Source: Euphorbia lathyris
Lineage: Eukaryota; Streptophyta; Magnoliopsida; Malpighiales; Euphorbiaceae
Length of the DNA: 64,000 bases
Direction: 5' to 3'
NCBI RefSeq assembly: GCF_963576675.1
Contig: NC_088916.1
Span: 14,298,501 to 14,362,500 of the forward strand
Of the stretch, positions 59,702 to 64,000 are shown one piece after another. The position numbers and the translations under genes are program-made. Each line of letters starts with the position of its first letter. Position 1 is the stretch's first letter. The notes below the pieces were generated by a model. It saw only the letters and a program-made list of their open reading frames with translations, searched no databases and had not been told where the DNA came from.

Positions 59702-60619
59702 GTTTAAACACACCAGATTTTCGATGAAATGAAAAGGAAACCCAGGAGATGCATAGTCACCTTCCACCTTGGACTAACCACCTGACACATTGGTTTCCTT
59801 TTCTATAATTTGAATTTCGAATGCTTATAGGTAAATTACACGCATGACCACTGAACTTTATTCACTTTCACTTTCACGTTGTGGTTATTAAATTTTAAAA
59901 TGTAACTTAAAGTCCATTCAATTTTAGACTTTCTAGCATTATTATTAGGGGTGCATATGGTCGGTTAACCAATCTATTAAGATTAATTTGATTGATTAAC
60001 TATTTGATCGGGTTTTTTAAAACATTAACCATATATTAGTACACTAAATTCGGTTAACCAATTATTTCGATTGGTTAACTTTTTTTATTTCGGTTTGTAA
60101 CTATAGTAAATGAAAAAAGAATTCTAATTGTTATTGTGAGTGGGATGGCGGGTGAATAGCAAGTTGAAGAGATTAACGATGGAGAATGAGATGTGCGTGT
60201 ATTATGTCTGTATGGACTGTAGACGGGAGAGTGAAGGAGATGAAGAAAGGGGCGACAGAAACTGACAATGATGAATTAAGTAAAAGTAGAATTTCAAAAC
60301 GAAAAAAATGAAAGAATAATTCGTGGATGTGTTCTAAGGAGGCGAACTCGGTGTGAATCCCTCTGGAGGATATTAGGGATAAATATAATATTAAGGGTAT
60401 GCATATTTTGACTCCCAATATGTACGAGGAGGCATGTACACATCATGCATGAGGTGTGTACAACAGGACAAAAATATAATGCGTAAGATCGTTGGAATCT
60501 CCCACAGTAAAATAAACACTCTTAGTTAAGCTAATGGTGATCATGGCCTATTCGGCTTGAAAACTAGACTAAATAAAACTATTTGATTTTTTGTGAAACG
60601 TATCAAACTGAACCAATTC
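59702..60619. other. Upstream region of B3 paralogue 2
   Basis: Holds the minus-strand promoter. A GGTTAACCAAT-rich stretch at 59,950-60,080 looks like one end of a MITE. No gene. Confidence 0.4.
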
Positions 60620-60949
60620 GGCCCTGTTTGTTAAAGAGCGTTTTGGGATAAAAAGTGCGTTTTTAACCAACTTTAGCGGTTTGACCACTGAAACCGCTGA
60701 TTGAAGTGTTTGGTGGAGAGAGGTTTGAGAGAGAGTTTTGGGATGAAAACGCTTATTTTGAAAAAGCTCCTTTTATGAGCTTTTTTCAATTAGCGTTTTG
60801 CAATATTAAAATTAATGGACTTCTTTAACCCTACTTTTAGTTTACAGGTCCTAAAATTAAAAAAAGAAATGTCCTTATTCGTCTTTTTGCACAAACAGCT
60901 AGTCAAATCAGCTAATGTAATCAGCTAACAGCTAATTCCCAAACAGGGC
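60620..60949. mobile_element. MITE, family copy 2
   Basis: Ends GGCCCTGTTTG and (inverted) GCCCTGTTTGGG; same internal order as 22930-23325 (AAAGAGCGTTTTG, GGTTTGACCACTGAAACC, TTTTTGCACAAAC, CAGCTAAT words) but about 65 bp shorter through an internal deletion. Confidence 0.75.
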
Positions 60950-61476
60950 TTTCATGTCAGTTCGATTCGACCCGTTTTGGTTCATGTCAGAACCAAACCA
61001 CCTGTCAAAAATTAAATCATGTATGAATCCATTCTAAGAGGGAAAAAATAACCAGAACTGAATAGTCAAACCATAAGTTTTTTTTTTTTAATTTCACATT
61101 CATATTTATATGTATAATTATTGCTCTCTTAAAGAGGCTACCTAGGGCGGCACCACTGTACTCAATGGTGGTGTCGGAAACCGGATGGTTGCAGCTCCTG
61201 AACCCTCGGCTATCTCCACCCCCGAATCCATCCACTATTTTAGTCTTCTTAGTCCTTTGTCTATTTTTTTTTAACTTTTAACTGCTATATTTAGCATAAA
61301 CAGACAGATAGAAAACCCTCAATCAAAATTCAGGAAGCCGTTGATGTATTAAGCATTGATTATATTTTACGCAAATTGAAGGGTTATCTCAACACTTTAT
61401 ACAAATTGAGTGAACTACCGAAATACTTTCAAATAACACTAAACAGAAAAGTTTAGCAGCATCCATCCATAATAAT
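60950..61476. other. Intergenic, no gene seen
   Basis: Contains a GC-richer patch (61,140-61,230) with CGGCACCACTGTACTCAATG and GGTGGTGTCGGAAACC; similar wording occurs at 59,266-59,300, so it is probably repeat-derived. Confidence 0.35.
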
Positions 61477-61890
61477 GTTTCTCGATATCAAATTAATTAA
61501 AGAAACAAATTCATCAACTTGACGTTGACATTTCCCATTTACCCCTCGACATTCTTTTTCTAGTAAGAAAATAAACTGTTAGAAGTTCAAACCATTTAGA
61601 GGTGTTTAAAAACCGAAATGACCGAAATAACACATCAAAAGTTTAGACCACTAAAATAAAATTGAAAATTGTCTTTTAATGTTTCTCGATATCAAATTAA
61701 TTAAAGAAACAAATTCATCAACTTGACGTTGACATTTCCCATTTACCCCTCGACATTCTTTTTCTTACTCTAGTAAGAAAATAAACTGTTAGAAGTTCAA
61801 ACCATTTAGAGGTGTTTAAAAACCGAAATGACCGAAATAACACATCAAAAGTTTAGACCACTAAAATAAAATTGAAAATTGTCTTTAGAC
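61477..61890. repeat. Tandem duplication of about 204 bp
   Basis: GTTTCTCGATATCAAATTAA starts at 61477 and again at 61681; the two copies are nearly identical apart from a 6-bp CTTACT insertion in the second. Recent unequal exchange or slippage, non-coding. Confidence 0.93.
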
Positions 61891-62244
61891 CCCTAAGAAT
61901 GTCAGCCCAGTCAGTCCTCCCATTTTTTTTTAAGTTATTTAAATATTTTACATTATTATTTCTAAATAAAATTAAATTTTATATTTATTCAATCAGGTAG
62001 TAAGTAAAACCTGAGTCAACTCAGAAGGAACGATTCCTGAATTATCCACTTCCCAAAACACTACTAAAATATAAAGCAAATTCTATATTCAGGACATCAA
62101 AAAACTTGCATTCTGTATTAGTGAAAGAGCTGTATGTATGCTATGTATGGGCACCACCCCTTCGGAGAGGTGAAACCGAAACCCAAACCAAAATTATAGT
62201 TTCCAAAAAGAAATAGGTTTTGGATCTAAAAGTTTCCACCTTTG
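61891..62244. other. 3' flank of the VAL-like gene
   Basis: Presumed 3' UTR and AT-rich spacer (minus strand); no other feature. Confidence 0.45.
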
Positions 62245-63388
62245 TTACTCGCAATCACCTCCATTCTTCATATTCCAACCGAATGATCCGAAAAATGTTT
62301 CATCCGACATCCTTCTACTACTCTCTCCATTGGTTTGGGAATGTGAACACGAAGCTATGTTAGCCTGTCGTTCACAGATCAAGTTCGCAAGCCCACTTTG
62401 CTTCATATAACGGTGAAACGGGTTCATCATGTCTAATCCCGCCATGTCATGTTGCATGTCATCACGATTCGGATCACAGTTTAAGTCTATTTGTCCAGCA
62501 TTGGTGGTTTCAGCAACCTCACGTTGCGTTCTGGGTAGATTCCCATCATTCTCCGAATCATCTATATGTAACACTGCAAGATTCGTTGCGCCGACAATTT
62601 CAGATTCATCGTCCTTACGGGAACTTTCTGCTTCACGTTCCGATTGGCGCCGCTTCTTCCGCAGCATGAGGGTTTTAAAACGGCGCTTTACAGTCATGCA
62701 CACGTTGCATGTGCAAGTGGGTTTATGCCGACCCTTGCCACTTGGCGGTTGAATACACACAATGCAAGTACAACCGGGACGGTGCCTGGGATGCTTGGTA
62801 GTAGTAGCTCCAACTGATGGCTCACTTGAATCGCCTATAGCATCCCCTAAAACTGCAGCACTTGCCAAAGCATCTAAGCCAGATGGCTCACATTCAGGAG
62901 ACGGATTAGGATTATGTCTTTCTACGATCCTTCGCTTCTTGAAATCTGGACATGACATATACAAGATAGAAGAAAATCTTAAACTGAAAGTACCAACATG
63001 GCCATTCAATTTTTATAACCGAAACAATATTATCCAGAAGAGTATAAACAGGTCAAAAAGCACCAAGTCCCACGGTATGCGTACCTCTGCTTACTCGAAA
63101 AAGATCATCCAAGTCTTTCTGACTCATCTCCTCTGGAGCAGAACATGTACACCTAGAAGCACATTTTAGCACTTTGAGAAAATACACTAGAATCCATCTC
63201 CCATATGATTCACATCAACTAAACGAAAAAAGCTCGAGAAAAGGAACAAATATTTAAACCTGCTAGAATCCCAAACATTTTCTGAACATGTCCATCTTGG
63301 AGGGAGAAGAGCATCCACGGGCAATTTTCGCCATTTATAGCAATCATCACATTGAGCCCATTGCTCCTGTCCCCTGACCACAGGCTCA
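62245..63388 (-). CDS. VAL1/VAL2-like B3 transcriptional repressor, C-terminal exons (partial)
   Basis: Minus-strand exons 63260-63388, 63085-63152, 62245-62945, phases consistent; the 5' part with PHD-like and B3 domains lies beyond the window. Seen: CW zinc finger EQWAQCDDCYKWRKLPVD..PPRWTCSENVWDSSRCTC (family positions), then DFKKRRIVERH, SGLDALASAAVLGD, the Cys-rich TTKHPRHRPGCTCIVCIQPP and HKPTCTCNVCMTVKRRFKTL blocks, and the EAR-like IDLNCDPNRDD. VAL proteins silence seed-maturation genes and FLC by binding RY elements and H3K4 marks and recruiting Polycomb. The tail after the EAR motif (ending GWNMKNGGDCE) is less conserved. No lesion seen. Confidence 0.9.
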
Positions 63389-63611
63389 CTAAGTTCAGTC
63401 GAATGTAAATTCTAGATAGCACTTCACTAAATTAACATATTGTTCCAGATCAAAATTTTAACCGATCACGGTTTGCCTAGTTAGCGCCAAGAACACTAAC
63501 ATAACTATTATTGCTGTTTCGGTAAACTAAAATCATGATGACATGACTAAACAATAATGGCAAAAGGAAGGCAAAAAAACTTGGTAGATAAAAGGAAGAG
63601 AAGAACATAAC
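63389..63611 (-). other. Intron of the VAL-like gene
   Basis: Presumed intron upstream (minus strand) of the CW exon; AT-rich, no feature. Confidence 0.5.
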
Positions 63612-63863
63612 TAGGAATGGCAATGGGTAGGTTACCTGCGAAAATAGCCATTCCATTCCCATACCCGCTTAGCAAATGTAATACCCGTCCTATCCCAAAC
63701 TTGTTTAGACTACTTATTCAAAAAAATTCAAACATAAATCCAAATAAACTTAATCAAAATGAACTTATAAATAGATTTAAAATTTATTTTAGTAACAAAC
63801 ACAAATCTAAATATACATATACTTTTAGACTACCCAAAAGTATCCGTCCCACTGCAATCCCTA
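63612..63863. mobile_element. Small foldback element in the VAL-like intron
   Basis: TAGGAATGGCAATGGGTAGG at the left is loosely inverted against ..GTCCCACTGCAATCCCTAAA at the right. Style of the GC-rich foldback at 55270-55885. Ends are approximate. Confidence 0.45.
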
Positions 63864-64000
63864 AACATAACTACTAAATGAACAAGCATGCCATAAGGCC
63901 TCATCACCAATACAAGGCCTCTGGGTTGTCATAGGAAAGCACGAAAAGGAAGGAGAAAATAGGAAGAGAAGAGCAGAGCTACTAAGTGAACAAGCATGCT
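63864..64000. other. End of window
   Basis: TGAACAAGCATGC occurs at 63879 and again at 63987; otherwise nothing recognised. Confidence 0.3.

Noticed and set aside
62429..63169. Plus-strand ORFs of 107 and 135 residues
   Set aside because: They are antisense to the VAL-like exon, whose minus-strand frame has clear family motifs.

Overview
The window is nuclear DNA of a flowering plant, almost certainly a eudicot. It is AT-rich and intron-containing, and carries a TIR-NBS-LRR immune receptor, a NAC factor, a plant-type RPL10 gene, two B3-domain genes, the 3' end of a VAL-type B3 repressor, and many plant transposon families (L1-type LINE, Copia, Gypsy, Au SINE, MULE-like foldbacks, Stowaway and Tourist-like MITEs). 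No rRNA, functional tRNA or CRISPR is present.

Layout. 1-2,900: repeat-derived DNA with an 863-bp foldback element. 2,899-8,455: a full-length L1-type LINE with target-site duplication, killed by one frameshift and two nonsense codons. 8,517-11,455: a PIF/Tourist-like TIR element that hosts a second element (A, 8,594-10,642). 13,805-20,406: a TIR-NBS-LRR gene with a frameshift in TIR and a nonsense codon in LRR; its C-terminal exon runs in frame into a NAC DNA-binding domain, and the rest of the receptor's C-JID domain lies beyond the NAC. 21,980-22,650: minisatellite. 24,511-25,305: an intronless DWNN plus RING/U-box gene. 27,380-31,170: element B, which encodes a six-exon plant mobile domain (PMD) protein and stops only about 20 bp before the RPL10 promoter. 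31,350-33,632: RPL10 (uL16). 36,271-43,700 and 49,160-59,701: two B3 paralogues on the minus strand whose introns have swollen to kilobases by insertion (Copia, solo LTRs, SINE, hAT remnants, Gypsy, a Pack-MULE carrying a PAL fragment). 46,774-48,697: a short Copia-type element with gag only. 62,245-63,388: last three exons of a VAL1/VAL2-like repressor, minus strand, running off the window.

Most notable. (1) Elements A and B form one transposon family. They share terminal inverted repeats with a CCCACCCCTAGCCCCGTG core, about 8-bp target duplications, and at both ends a subterminal array of exact 33-bp units made of two alternating palindromes. B encodes only a PMD protein; I see no known transposase in it. 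(2) The TNL-NAC fusion is splice-compatible and in frame, and the NAC part is intact while the receptor part is broken, so it could be an integrated-decoy receptor or a NAC fragment dropped into a receptor gene.

Genes probably functional from sequence alone: RPL10, the second B3 paralogue, the DWNN/RING gene (possibly a retrocopy), and the VAL-like gene (partial). The first B3 paralogue has an intron-phase conflict and may be damaged. All exon models are manual readings of GT/AG sites, phases and family motifs; no alignment or expression data were available.
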